A stretch of 20,731 nt of DNA from Candidatus Peregrinibacteria bacterium CG_4_9_14_0_2_um_filter_41_14. Lineage in GTDB: Bacteria; Patescibacteriota; Gracilibacteria; UBA1369; UM-FILTER-41-14. The position numbers and the translations under genes were made by a program. The notes beneath the pieces were generated by a model that was not told the DNA's origin, searched no databases, and was given only the letters and a program-made list of their open reading frames with translations. Where the stretch lies: NCBI GenBank assembly GCA_002788755.1, contig PFRW01000023.1, positions 1 to 20,731 on the forward strand, read 5' to 3'. Below are positions 1-8,747 of this stretch, piece by piece; within the stretch, counting starts at the first letter, position 1; each line of letters opens with the position of its first letter.

Positions 1-2
1 AT

Positions 3-74
3 GAAGACATGGACATGGACGACGATGATGATTTCGGCGACGACGACGACGAAGATGAAGACGATGATATGTAA
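3..74 (+). CDS. C-terminal end of an unknown protein with an acidic tail (partial)
   Basis: Only the last 23 codons are in the window, read in the third frame and ending at TAA (72-74). Almost every residue is Asp or Glu, interrupted by a few Met and one Phe-Gly. Such a tail is typical of a disordered acidic C-terminus. The acidic run, the stop and the terminator placed about 20 bp later make this the likely true frame at the left edge. The protein's identity cannot be told from this tail. Acidic tails occur in RNA polymerase delta-like factors, some chaperones and nucleic-acid mimics, but nothing here chooses among them. Confidence 0.6.
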   Translation, partial: EDMDMDDDDDFGDDDDEDEDDDM

Positions 75-278
75 TTATCTCATCCAAATCTTCACAAAAA
101 AGGGCAGCTGTATTAGCTGCCCTTTTTTAATCGTTAGCGTAGCCTTTTTTTTAGTTTTAAGTCTGGTATGTTCGCGGGTATGTTTATACTTTAGTGCCCC
201 CATAGACGCTGCGGCTAGCACGGTCAGTACTACCAATATAAACAATAGTAGTAGAAGTCGCAGTCGCCGCCCCCCCAT
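75..278 (-). CDS. Possible small single-pass membrane protein (67 aa, doubtful)
   Basis: The reading frame lies 55 bp downstream of the SLH surface-protein gene on the same strand. It would encode an Arg-rich start (MGGRRLR), one strong hydrophobic helix (about residues 6-29) and a very basic tail. That is a classic positive-inside single-pass protein. Against it: the last third is read through the hairpin at 96-128, so a transcript stopping at that terminator would end before the stop codon at 75-77. No ribosome binding site is visible before ATG 276-278. It could be a chance reading of low-complexity sequence. No family recognised. Confidence 0.27.
   Translation of the reverse strand: MGGRRLRLLLLLFILVVLTVLAAASMGALKYKHTREHTRLKTKKKATLTIKKGQLIQLPFFVKIWMR
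96..128 (+). terminator. Strong intrinsic terminator, potentially bidirectional
   Basis: An 8-bp perfect stem (GGGCAGCT at 102-109, AGCTGCCC at 115-122) with a GTATT loop is flanked by A6 upstream and T6 downstream. On the plus strand it ends the acidic-tail gene 22 bases after its stop. The A tract means it can also work on the minus strand, where it would end transcription coming from the SLH surface-protein gene. Confidence 0.88.
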
Positions 279-333
279 CCAGATTGTCCCAGATTATTAT
301 CTTGTGCGTATGCCCAAGTCACTATACGTGACC

Positions 334-3300
334 TTATCTAGACAAAATCTCCGCAAGCATCTTAGCTGCTTCCGCCTTTGTCACTTGGCGCGCCGGTAAG
401 AATTTACCATTGCCATAGCCCTGAACAATTCCGTAGAAAACACCACAGTTGATATATTCGTAATACCAAGCGACCGTAGAGATGTCGGTAAATTCATTTA
501 CGGCAGGGCATCCTTTTGACTTATTGCCCGCCACTAGCAAGATCTTTAATGCTTCCACACGCAAGGCTGGGCCGTATTCCTGGAATGTTCCATCCGGATA
601 CCCCTTAATTATACCTTTTTCATACGCAGCCATAATAGACTTATAATGTGAACTAGTACTTAATAGATCAGTAAAAATATTATTGGCATCACCTTTTAAC
701 TTAATCCCAAAGGCCGCCACGGTCATACTTACAAGTTCACCACGATTAATAGACCGATCAGGAGTAAACGTCTTTTGCGGACCGGCTGCAATAATCCCTA
801 AAGATTCCAAATATTTAATATGCTCTTCAGCCCAATGGCCTTTAATATCAGTAAATTCTGTATTTTGGTCAAAGTCTAATATCGGCTCTACAATTGCAAA
901 GTAACTAAAGTGGTCTGTTTTAAAGCAAAGCTTACCATTACTCCTATTTATATTTACGTCAGCGGTTGAAAATTCCCATTTGTTTTGCTGAACGTTATAA
1001 AACCAAATTTCAACATTAGTAGCAAGATTAGCCGGTTTTGGTACGCAAACTTCAATTGGCGTATCAAAGTGAACATCGTTACCCTCAGAAGTTTGTAGTC
1101 TGATTACAAGCCTAATATTTTTCCCAAACGGTGTCCCCGTTGGTGCATCAGCTGGGCTAATAATTTCGGGAGGACTGATTGTCCCCGTGTAAACGTCGCC
1201 GGTTACGTCATCGGTTACGATTGTTTCACGCGGAATCTCTAATTGCACCCCACTACTGTTTATTAGGGTGACATTATTAGTATTATTATTGAGATTTAAG
1301 AATGAAAAACTACCACCGCCGCCACCACCGCCGCTACTTGACGCCACATCATTATCTTCAATGGTAGCTGTAACATCGCTAACTAAAATGGCATTATACT
1401 TGGCATCATCACTAGCAGCCGCATGACTAATCGTGCCAGTTGCCGACCCATCTACCGCTGCATTATCGGTAGCCGTAATGGTCACAGTTTGTGCTGTATC
1501 CCAATTGACCCCTGTAAATGTTAAAGTTGTTGGATCTAAAGTGGCTCGGGCGTCAAAGTTAGCATCACCCTCTATCGTAAGTGTAACATCGTCAGTTGGT
1601 TCAGAACTAAGTACAACCGCATATGTATCGGTTCCACCTTCTGTTGCCGTCGTACTGCCGCCGGCTTCGGTCACCGTCACACCAGCCGTGTCGTCATCGG
1701 TAATTGTTACTGTAACGTTACTAGGATGAGCAAGCGCATTATATTTAGATTCTACTGTACTAATTGAAAAGCTAATGTCTGCGCTGCTCGTATCGTCACC
1801 ATCAATGTCATTATCTGTCCCCGTAACCGTAATTGTTTGAGTCGAATTCCAGTTGGCAGATGTAAATAATAAACTGCTGTCATCAATTGTTAGTCCTGCC
1901 GCCGCGCTTACGTTTACTGTTACGTCTGCGGTTGGTTGAGTCCCTAACACAACGGTAAAGGTATCACCTTCGACAGCACCTTCTGTTACCGCCGTACTTC
2001 CGGCGCTTTCGGTTACGGTAATGGAAGCCGTATCGTTATCAGTAATATTAGCCGTAATATTACTACCACTTAAATCGAAGCCGCTATAGTTAGCATCAGC
2101 ACTCGTTACAGTATATGAAATCGTGTCAGTTTCGGCATCTTCATCAATATCGTCATTAACGGCCGTCACTGTTACAGTTTGTGCACTATTCCAGTTACCG
2201 GTTGTAAAAGTTAAACTGTTAGCAGAAAAACTAACCTCACTGCCAGCAGCAGCTAAAGCCACAGTCACAGAGGCAGTTGGTTGAGTGTCGAGAACTACTG
2301 TAAAAGTATCCGTTGTTGAACCTTCGGTAACGTCAGTGCTAGCGCCACCTACTTCGGCAACGGTAATTCCAGCGGTGTCATTATCGGTAATGGCAAAGCT
2401 TACATCCGCTATATTAATGCCACTGTATTTACCATCGGTACTACTGGCCGTATGACTAACTGTCACCGCTTCCGGGCTGGTTTCATCAATGCTGTCATCT
2501 GTGGCAGTCAACGTCACAGTTTGCGGCGTAGACCAGTCTCCAGACGTAAACGTTAAAGTGTCATCAACTTTATCGGTTGAGAAATCAGCAGTTGTTGTAA
2601 TGACAATATTTACATTCGCAGTTGGTTGAGTTGTTAAGACAACGTCATAAGTGTCTGTAGAGCCTTCTGTAGCAGCTGTGGAGCCGGCACTTTCGGTCAC
2701 GGTTACACCAGCCGTGTCGTTATCGGTAATATTAGCCGTAATATTACTACCACTTAAATCGAAGCCGCTATAGTTAGCATCAACACTAGTTACAGTGTAA
2801 GAGATCGTGTCGGTTTCGGCATTTTCATCAATATCATCATTAACTGCAGTCACTGTTACAGTTTGTGCACTATTCCAGTTACCGGTTGTAAAAGTTAAAC
2901 TGTTAGCAGAAAAACTAACCTCACTGCCAGCAGCAGCTAAAGCCACGGTCACAGAGGCAGTTGGTTGAGTGTCGAGAACTACGGTAAAAGTATCCGTTGT
3001 GGAACCTTCAGTAACATCAGTGCTAGCACCACCCACTTCGGTTACGGTAATCCCGGCGGTGTCGTTGTCTGTAATGTTAACCGTTACACTATTAATCGAA
3101 AAAATTGCAGAGTCACTATCGTACTTAGGATCTGTATTACTCGCACTTAGCGCATGTGTAATTGTCGCAGTTGCCGGATCATCAATACTATCGTCTAAAG
3201 CATTTACGGTAATGGTCTGCGGTGTGTTCCAGTTGGCAGCTGTAAATAGCAAAGTGTCATCATCAGGCGTATCGCTAGCTTCAGCAATATTAAGCTGTAC

Positions 3301-5016
3301 CGTGTCATAACTTAAGGAAATTGTTGTATTTGCAGTTGGCTGAGAGGTAAGCACCACGGTATAAGTATCTGTAGTGGCAGGGGTTACCTCGGTTACGTTA
3401 GTGCTGGAGGCACTTTCGGCCACGGTTACGCCGGCCGTGTCGTTATCGGTAATATTAGCTGTAATGTTACTGCCACTTAAATCGAAGCCACTATAGTCCG
3501 CATCATCACTCGTTACAGTGTAAGAAATAGTGTCCGTTTCGGCATCTTCATCGATATCATCATTAACGGCCGTCACTGTCACCGTTTGAGCGCTATCCCA
3601 GTCGCCGGTTGTAAAAGTTAAACTGTTAGCAGAAAAACTCACCTCACTGCCAGCGGCAGTTAAAGCCACAGTCACAGAGTTTGCTGGTTGAGTGTCGAGA
3701 ACGACAGTAAAAGTATCGGTCGTACTTCCTTCAGTAACATCGGTACTAGCACCACCCACTTCAGTCACGGTAATTCCGGGCGTCAGCGTGTCATCCGTAG
3801 CCTCAGCAGAAATTGTACTTAAATTACCCACATCATCTACTGAATAGATCACAAAGTAATAGGTTGTTGCTGCGGTTAGCGTGTCGTTAACCGTTGTTGC
3901 GGCCGTTGCCTTTGTACTCAAATTAGCATCATCAACAGCTAGCCAGTCTTTAGTGCCGTCTGCATAAGTAGAACTCGTAATGCCTGTAGTTGTATCATAA
4001 TAAATTTTGTATCCTGCCCAGTCGCTATCTACGGCTGCTGTCCAGCTTAATGCCGCTGCATGAGCCGTTGTAGAAGTAATTGCCAAACCGGTAACTTGAC
4101 TAGGTGCCGCATTATCCACCTGAAATGAAGACGATGCCTGTACGGTACCATCGTCAGTACCATCATTTGGCGTAACCCGGACCTGAATATCGCTTTGATC
4201 ACCTGTTAAAGCCCCATTACCATTGTTAGCAGATTGGGTATCCCAAACTATGGTCATGGTCTTAGAGCCAGTATCTGTATCGATAGCATTAACCGTACCA
4301 ATTTGATACGTTTGCGCATCGTCCAGATCCGTTGTTCCCGCACTTGGTGTTACAGATACCAAGTCAGGATCATACCAGCTTGAGCCACCATTATCCGAGT
4401 ATTCTACTTTTAATTTAGTTGTATCACTATCCGCATCAGAAACAGCAGTTGTAAAAGTAATATAGCCACTACCATCGGTAGCTTGGCCTGTAATACTTGG
4501 TGTAGTGGCGGCAGGTATAGTATTACTAGCACCACCGGTTGTAGCCGTACTCACTTCATTAGAGGGCAAGCTATAAGTAGAAGAATTTGAATCTAATAAA
4601 TATATTACAAAATAATAGGTAGTTCCAGCCGTTAAGCCGGTAACCGTAGTGGTACCAACATAGCTCTCGTTACCTTGCTGTCCTAAAGCAGTATCTTGAT
4701 TGTATCCCCAAAGCGTACCGTTATTATAAGTTACCTCTGCACTTGTACTGTAGAAAACTTCAAAATATACACCAGCTTGGTAATAGCTATCCCAAGTTAG
4801 CGTGACAGTTGTATCCGTCGATCCGCCTACGGCTAAATTATATAGTTCGGGCGGAGGCCCGGTTGGTGTTCCATATTGCGCTCCAACTTGATAAATCCCT
4901 GTGGCAAGCTTTTTTAAAACCGGTTGGAATGAATGTGCACTACCAACAAGCATCAACAGCACCATTACATATGCAATTTTCTTCAAAATCTTATGGTAGG
5001 ACGAATTCAGTTTCAT
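334..5016 (-). CDS. Giant surface protein: Fn3, seven Calx-beta-like repeats, three SLH domains
   Basis: This 1560-residue protein is probably exported and held on the cell surface. It has a basic start and a hydrophobic segment (about residues 10-30, a Sec signal peptide or anchor). An Fn3 domain follows (about 50-158), then an Ig-like stretch (160-305) and a second Fn3 (306-412). Seven Calx-beta-like units lie at about 414-1224, each ending in a DNDT-type motif and containing the ...TEG...VVL and LTF...W...QTVTVTA signatures. After a Gly7 linker (about 1228-1235) comes a beta-rich ZU5-like region (to about 1380). Three SLH motifs (about 1385-1558, cores such as FTDI...HWAEEHI and GYPDGTF) close the protein. 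SLH domains bind secondary cell-wall polymers in known bacteria. Composition is rich in Thr, Ser and Asp and very poor in Cys. The Calx-beta label is by pattern, without a profile search. Ligands are unknown. It is divergent from the CotH-kinase operon, which could act on it. Confidence 0.9.
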   Translation of the reverse strand: MKLNSSYHKILKKIAYVMVLLMLVGSAHSFQPVLKKLATGIYQVGAQYGTPTGPPPELYNLAVGGSTDTTVTLTWDSYYQAGVYFEVFYSTSAEVTYNNGTLWGYNQDTALGQQGNESYVGTTTVTGLTAGTTYYFVIYLLDSNSSTYSLPSNEVSTATTGGASNTIPAATTPSITGQATDGSGYITFTTAVSDADSDTTKLKVEYSDNGGSSWYDPDLVSVTPSAGTTDLDDAQTYQIGTVNAIDTDTGSKTMTIVWDTQSANNGNGALTGDQSDIQVRVTPNDGTDDGTVQASSSFQVDNAAPSQVTGLAITSTTAHAAALSWTAAVDSDWAGYKIYYDTTTGITSSTYADGTKDWLAVDDANLSTKATAATTVNDTLTAATTYYFVIYSVDDVGNLSTISAEATDDTLTPGITVTEVGGASTDVTEGSTTDTFTVVLDTQPANSVTVALTAAGSEVSFSANSLTFTTGDWDSAQTVTVTAVNDDIDEDAETDTISYTVTSDDADYSGFDLSGSNITANITDNDTAGVTVAESASSTNVTEVTPATTDTYTVVLTSQPTANTTISLSYDTVQLNIAEASDTPDDDTLLFTAANWNTPQTITVNALDDSIDDPATATITHALSASNTDPKYDSDSAIFSINSVTVNITDNDTAGITVTEVGGASTDVTEGSTTDTFTVVLDTQPTASVTVALAAAGSEVSFSANSLTFTTGNWNSAQTVTVTAVNDDIDENAETDTISYTVTSVDANYSGFDLSGSNITANITDNDTAGVTVTESAGSTAATEGSTDTYDVVLTTQPTANVNIVITTTADFSTDKVDDTLTFTSGDWSTPQTVTLTATDDSIDETSPEAVTVSHTASSTDGKYSGINIADVSFAITDNDTAGITVAEVGGASTDVTEGSTTDTFTVVLDTQPTASVTVALAAAGSEVSFSANSLTFTTGNWNSAQTVTVTAVNDDIDEDAETDTISYTVTSADANYSGFDLSGSNITANITDNDTASITVTESAGSTAVTEGAVEGDTFTVVLGTQPTADVTVNVSAAAGLTIDDSSLLFTSANWNSTQTITVTGTDNDIDGDDTSSADISFSISTVESKYNALAHPSNVTVTITDDDTAGVTVTEAGGSTTATEGGTDTYAVVLSSEPTDDVTLTIEGDANFDARATLDPTTLTFTGVNWDTAQTVTITATDNAAVDGSATGTISHAAASDDAKYNAILVSDVTATIEDNDVASSSGGGGGGGSFSFLNLNNNTNNVTLINSSGVQLEIPRETIVTDDVTGDVYTGTISPPEIISPADAPTGTPFGKNIRLVIRLQTSEGNDVHFDTPIEVCVPKPANLATNVEIWFYNVQQNKWEFSTADVNINRSNGKLCFKTDHFSYFAIVEPILDFDQNTEFTDIKGHWAEEHIKYLESLGIIAAGPQKTFTPDRSINRGELVSMTVAAFGIKLKGDANNIFTDLLSTSSHYKSIMAAYEKGIIKGYPDGTFQEYGPALRVEALKILLVAGNKSKGCPAVNEFTDISTVAWYYEYINCGVFYGIVQGYGNGKFLPARQVTKAEAAKMLAEILSR
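2029..2370 (-). repeat. 342-bp A-type repeat, copy 3 (Calx-beta unit 5)
   Basis: Third A-type copy (residues 883-996), separated from copy 2 by a divergent unit of exactly the same length (2371-2712). Two further divergent 342-bp units follow on the C-terminal side (1687-2028 and 1345-1686). Confidence 0.85.
2713..3054 (-). repeat. 342-bp A-type repeat, copy 2 (Calx-beta unit 3)
   Basis: Second A-type copy (residues 655-768), separated from copy 1 by a different 381-bp unit (residues 528-654). It is nearly identical to copy 3 at DNA level, including silent positions, which suggests recent duplication or gene conversion. Confidence 0.85.
3436..3777 (-). repeat. 342-bp A-type repeat, copy 1 (Calx-beta unit 1)
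   Basis: First of three near-identical 342-bp copies inside the surface-protein gene (residues 414-527). It runs from the GITVTEVGGAS motif to the NITDNDT motif. At DNA level long stretches match copies at 2713-3054 and 2029-2370, for example the segment reading ccacttaaatcgaagcc on the plus strand. It is the most divergent of the three copies at silent positions. Confidence 0.85.
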
Positions 5017-5039
5017 AGTATTTCTTTATATATCCACTT

Positions 5040-5069
5040 ACTATACCATGAAAGTGCTAGTTGAATCAA
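5040..5069 (-). promoter_or_regulatory. Predicted promoter of the SLH surface-protein gene
   Basis: Read on the minus strand, TTGATT (5064-5069) and TATAGT (5040-5045) are separated by 18 bp, a good sigma-70-type match. Transcription would start near 5033, leaving a leader of about 17 nt before ATG at 5016. The 60-bp spacer must also serve the divergent operon starting at 5077, for which I see only a weak TATACC (5042-5047) and no convincing -35. Confidence 0.5.
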
Positions 5070-5076
5070 TCCGCTT

Positions 5077-6024
5077 ATGCTCAAAAAAGCCATAAATACT
5101 ACGCTTACTCTATGTATCATTGGTCTAATTGGCATCCTTGCCTTGGAGGCAATCAATTTAAGCGAAAGTTACATTTTAGGAAACATTGGTCGAACTAGAC
5201 AACAACAGGAGGTTTTTGTAAAAGCGAATTATGAAAATCCTAAGCTCTTAGATGATTTCGTCAAACATCATCCCGCCACCCAGCACCGCAGTATTTTTGA
5301 GTCCACCAAGACCCATGCTTACCTAAAGCTCATTGAATACTATCAGAAAAATCGTCAGGCCTCGCCTTGCATTAGCACGGCGCAGGAATTAATTAAGTTT
5401 TGGGATCAATACTACTACTATTACGAGTTGCTAGGGCAATGTTACCTATTACAGGGGGATAGAGAAAATGCATACACTGCCTATTTTACAGCATGGAATC
5501 TCAAGCCCAATACTAGCAGAATCACCGAGGAGCTCATTGCTCTGGCAAAATTAACAAATCATAATGATCAAATTGCCTATATCCAAAATATTTATAATAT
5601 CTATCCAAAATCAACTGCCGAAATTCAATTTAATCTCAATAGTCAGCAAGATTTTACGCCAGAGATTAATCAAAATATAATCTCCGATATTCCTATTAAC
5701 AACACACCCCAAAACCTGAGTCGCCAAATTGACAGTAAATTACTTTCTAATCAACAATATTTGCACATTGTTTTTAATGAAAACGCTGGCCCCAATAGCT
5801 CCATCTTAATAGAAAATATTACTTTGGTTCTAGATAATTCCGAACAAATAACTTTTACCGATTTAAGCGAATGGACAGTTTCAGGCCTTCAAAAAACGGA
5901 CATAATCCCTGGTGAGTACCTCTTTAACGATCAACTGGCCTATATATCCAGCCCTAAATTGAACGCGGAACACCTAATTAAAAATATTAATATTAAAATC
6001 AAATACAATACGTATGAACAATAA
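5077..6024 (+). CDS. Membrane-anchored TPR-like protein, first gene of CotH/VTC operon
   Basis: This 315-residue protein has one N-terminal hydrophobic helix (about 9-29). A helical middle (about 75-170) reads like TPR repeats, with A/Y/L spacing such as YELLGQCYLLQGDRENAYTA and an ALKP-like end (AWNLKPN). A beta-rich C-terminal part follows (about 195-315) with no family I can name. It is probably anchored in the membrane with most of the chain outside. It leads the operon and its end overlaps the CotH-family gene by 11 bases, so the two are likely coupled in translation. A role as a scaffold or substrate adaptor for the kinase is an inference from position only. No Shine-Dalgarno is visible before the ATG. 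Confidence 0.8.
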   Translation: MLKKAINTTLTLCIIGLIGILALEAINLSESYILGNIGRTRQQQEVFVKANYENPKLLDDFVKHHPATQHRSIFESTKTHAYLKLIEYYQKNRQASPCISTAQELIKFWDQYYYYYELLGQCYLLQGDRENAYTAYFTAWNLKPNTSRITEELIALAKLTNHNDQIAYIQNIYNIYPKSTAEIQFNLNSQQDFTPEINQNIISDIPINNTPQNLSRQIDSKLLSNQQYLHIVFNENAGPNSSILIENITLVLDNSEQITFTDLSEWTVSGLQKTDIIPGEYLFNDQLAYISSPKLNAEHLIKNINIKIKYNTYEQ

Positions 6025-7585
6025 GGTTAAAATGGCACTCGTAGTTGCCTTCGTTTTAGTCGGTATGATGTTCACTTTTGAGCTCGCCTACATAAACCAG
6101 CAAGCCCGTATGACCTTTTTTAATTACACCGAGGATAACGCGCTAGATCTTAATTATTACGTCACCAAAAGTTTATTTAACAAAATTAGGAATAAGTTTA
6201 TTAATCCTCAAAATTTAAGCAAAATTGATAATTTATATTTTCAAGTCCCCCCAGAAACACTTAAAGAGCTAAATGCCGATTTGCCTCAAAGCGGCCGCAA
6301 TAAATACTTTAACGGCGCTACGCTAATGGTTAACAATGGCCAACCAATACCTATCGAGTTTAAACTCCGTGGGGACATCGATCATCATTGGCGTTATCTT
6401 AAGCAGTCATTTCGCTTTCGTACTTTAGTCGCCCAAAATGAAGATGCATTTTACGGTAAGGACCAGTTGGAGCTCATCTCACCCAAGGGGTACTATATGC
6501 TAGGCGAGCATTTTACCAGTTATATAGGGGCTAAGCTGGGGCTAATTGTCCCCGATCACCGTTATGTTAACTTCTTTATAAATAATGAATTTATGGGCGT
6601 GTTTCAGGCCTCAACCCCAATTGACCAAAACTCTTTTCTCACAGACAAAAATCTCCCCCTTGGCAGTATTTTTGAGGCTGAGAATATTTCCTTTTCTTAT
6701 AAACCAGGCATTGGCAGCAGCACCTTTCAAGCCCCTTTTGCGTGGGAAAACAAAATTGTCCACGACCAAGAAGACGAGCAATTCCAAAAATTAATAGATT
6801 TAATGTTAGCTGTTAATAGTAAAAATTTAGCAAAAGTTTATGAGCTTATCGACTACGACTATTTTATCAATTTAGAAGTTTTAGTTTATTTTGGACAGAT
6901 TACCCACTGGGATAATCGGCATAATGTAAAGCTTTACTACAATCCGACTATTCAAAAATTTCAACAAATTCCGTGGGACGCTTCCTTCCTAGTTAATCAA
7001 GTTACAACAGACACATTTATTCCAAACCTTAACCTTGCCAGCAATGATTTTTATAAACTTTTATTGAGCGATCCCAAATTTATAAACGATAAAAATTATG
7101 TCATTTACCAAAACGTTCAAGCTGGCCTCGCCAACGATATAATTGCCGAAACCAATAAAATGCACGACCTCCTTCAAGAATCCGTTAAACGAGATTACTA
7201 CTGGTATTATCGCAATATTTGGATTAGTTACCAAGATTGGGTTGCCTATTTAGATAACTTTAAAAAAATGATCAAAAAGCTGGAACAACCATTTCTGGCT
7301 GATATTGATAGCCCCAAAAATATCTGTCTGCAACAACTGGAAGACGAGGTAAAAATTTCAGTAAAAGGCCCTGCCGCCCTTAGTCTAAAGCAGCTTACTT
7401 TTACGACTAATCAAAAAAACAGCCAGCGCGAATTTAGTAATGAAATTTTGTATCCGGGCATTAGTCGGTTATCTTATTCCTATCCACTTAGTACTGATGG
7501 TAAGTTGATTTCTGGCACATTTATTAACACATTCAGTGGCAGCGAATACACAGTTTTAGCCGCAAAAAAGGCCAAATGTTCGTAG
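6014..7585 (+). CDS. Membrane-anchored CotH-family kinase-like protein
   Basis: CotH proteins are atypical, Fam20C-related kinases. The Bacillus member phosphorylates spore-coat proteins. This 523-residue copy has an N-terminal membrane helix (about 7-29), so the catalytic part probably faces outside. CotH landmarks appear in order: a KLRGD motif (Arg119) followed by a Lys-containing strand (LKQSFRFR, Lys130), the YMLGEHFTSYIGAKLG helix, the VNFFINNEFMGVFQ strand pair, the HWDN motif (His298-Asp300-Asn301) and IPWD (Asp322), which match the expected catalytic and metal-binding positions. The last 90 residues form a beta-rich extension. It overlaps the upstream TPR-like gene by 11 bases. Donor and substrate are unknown. 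ATP would be scarce outside the cell, so the neighbouring polyphosphate-type genes are notable. Confidence 0.87.
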   Translation: MNNKVKMALVVAFVLVGMMFTFELAYINQQARMTFFNYTEDNALDLNYYVTKSLFNKIRNKFINPQNLSKIDNLYFQVPPETLKELNADLPQSGRNKYFNGATLMVNNGQPIPIEFKLRGDIDHHWRYLKQSFRFRTLVAQNEDAFYGKDQLELISPKGYYMLGEHFTSYIGAKLGLIVPDHRYVNFFINNEFMGVFQASTPIDQNSFLTDKNLPLGSIFEAENISFSYKPGIGSSTFQAPFAWENKIVHDQEDEQFQKLIDLMLAVNSKNLAKVYELIDYDYFINLEVLVYFGQITHWDNRHNVKLYYNPTIQKFQQIPWDASFLVNQVTTDTFIPNLNLASNDFYKLLLSDPKFINDKNYVIYQNVQAGLANDIIAETNKMHDLLQESVKRDYYWYYRNIWISYQDWVAYLDNFKKMIKKLEQPFLADIDSPKNICLQQLEDEVKISVKGPAALSLKQLTFTTNQKNSQREFSNEILYPGISRLSYSYPLSTDGKLISGTFINTFSGSEYTVLAAKKAKCS

Positions 7586-7604
7586 AAGCTTTAACCCCTC
7601 TCTC

Positions 7605-8738
7605 TTGATCAAAGAAAATAGCTCAAAACTAGCCTTAATCTTGGTCGGCACAATCGTCTTGATTATTGGCTATTTGATTACCAACGGACAGATGACATCA
7701 GCAGGCTTTGCTACTTCTACTGCAATCAAGAACCAAGTTAGTGTCGGCACTAAGGCCCGTATTGAAAGGGAGTACAAGCATAAAATCACCGGTGAAAATC
7801 TCAAATATTATACTAATACAGAGCTAGTAGATGCCATTAATGCTCAACTTGAAAAATCACTAAGTGGTAATAGTTGGCAGGCCCCCAACTACACAAATAC
7901 CAATTACTATACAACCAACGGTAGCAAAGAATATGTCTATGTAGACATTTATTTTGACACTGCCGACGATCTTCTCCTTAAACAAAATATTTCTTATCGT
8001 TTACGACAAAGATTCCAAAATTTAAAAGAATACGAAGCCTACTTAAAAGACCCCACGGATCCCGATGCTCAGCCTTACCGCATTGAGTTCCAGAACAAAC
8101 TCAACCGCCAAGAATTAGGTGATGGTTTTAGTACAGTTGAGGAGTCACGCTTTGAGTTCCGCGTAGAGTCAGAGCCCTTTAGTGTCGACAACCCTCCTCC
8201 AAGTCTCCCTTGGCATTTAGGCGACTTCATCGGCTACCTTCAAAAAGGTAAGTATCAAGACTACTATCTTGAGCCCACAAATCATTTGCTTAACTATCTG
8301 GTCCCCAAATTCACCAATGCAACCGAGCTCAAGTTTCGGCCCCAAGTAGTTTTAGTTACGATTCGTAATCGGCTGCATTTAAGTATCCCTACCAATTGGG
8401 GTAGTGGACCAAATCCGGAGCAAGCCTTTATTATCAGCATAGATGAGTTGAGAGTTTACGACGCTCCCTCAAATTATGACCTTACCATAGGGCCTATGTT
8501 AGGCTACGGCCAAGAGTTGGAAATTGAGTTTGAACGCAATACATCTCTCGAGTTAGATAATGCCATTAGTAACAGTAACGGCGCTCAACAAGATAATTTA
8601 ATTAAGATTCGAGAAGCCTTTTTGGCTGACCAAAAAAACATTCTCGCCCAGGTCCAAGTTGCTTTTAATCAGATTGGTCTTGAGTTAAACTCTGTTTCAA
8701 AAAGTAAGTATCAAGAAGCTCGTGCCATTCAAAAATAA
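7605..8738 (+). CDS. Membrane-anchored triphosphate tunnel (CYTH/VTC-like) domain protein
   Basis: This 377-residue protein has one N-terminal membrane helix (about 8-26) followed by what reads as a triphosphate tunnel metalloenzyme fold. The diagnostic ExExK motif is present exactly (Glu54-Arg-Glu56-Tyr-Lys58). Further tunnel-type strands follow: a YFDT strand with the Arg pair in SYRLRQRF, YRIEFQNKL, LKFRPQVVLVTIRNR, a SIDEL strand and a closing LEIEFER. Family members bind triphosphate or polyphosphate with two metal ions in a barrel of acidic and basic residues. The start is TTG at 7605: the frame has no upstream ATG, and the next ATG (Met30) would remove the membrane helix. It sits 19 bp after the CotH-family gene and 9 bp before the VTC gene. 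Hydrolase, polymerase or binding roles are all possible. Confidence 0.72.
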   Translation: MIKENSSKLALILVGTIVLIIGYLITNGQMTSAGFATSTAIKNQVSVGTKARIEREYKHKITGENLKYYTNTELVDAINAQLEKSLSGNSWQAPNYTNTNYYTTNGSKEYVYVDIYFDTADDLLLKQNISYRLRQRFQNLKEYEAYLKDPTDPDAQPYRIEFQNKLNRQELGDGFSTVEESRFEFRVESEPFSVDNPPPSLPWHLGDFIGYLQKGKYQDYYLEPTNHLLNYLVPKFTNATELKFRPQVVLVTIRNRLHLSIPTNWGSGPNPEQAFIISIDELRVYDAPSNYDLTIGPMLGYGQELEIEFERNTSLELDNAISNSNGAQQDNLIKIREAFLADQKNILAQVQVAFNQIGLELNSVSKSKYQEARAIQK

Positions 8739-8747
8739 AAACCAGCC

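Noticed and set aside
318..332. Hairpin GTCAC/GTGAC after the surface-protein stop
   Set aside because: The stem is only five pairs and no T tract follows on the minus strand, so it is not a convincing terminator.
1..399. Long plus-strand frame of 132 codons at the left edge
   Set aside because: It reads the acidic-tail codons out of frame as a Thr/Met-rich run, passes through the terminator and ends antisense inside the SLH domain. The third-frame tail ending at 74 explains the DNA better.
1433..3310. Three plus-strand frames of 61-113 codons inside the surface-protein gene
   Set aside because: They are antisense to the Calx-beta repeats and have the Val/Ser/Thr-rich composition expected of a shadow of repetitive Thr codons.
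1345..3777. Repeats considered as CRISPR or as an insertion
   Set aside because: The repeat length is a multiple of three, the reading frame is continuous, and each unit codes a protein domain. No short repeat-spacer pattern exists.
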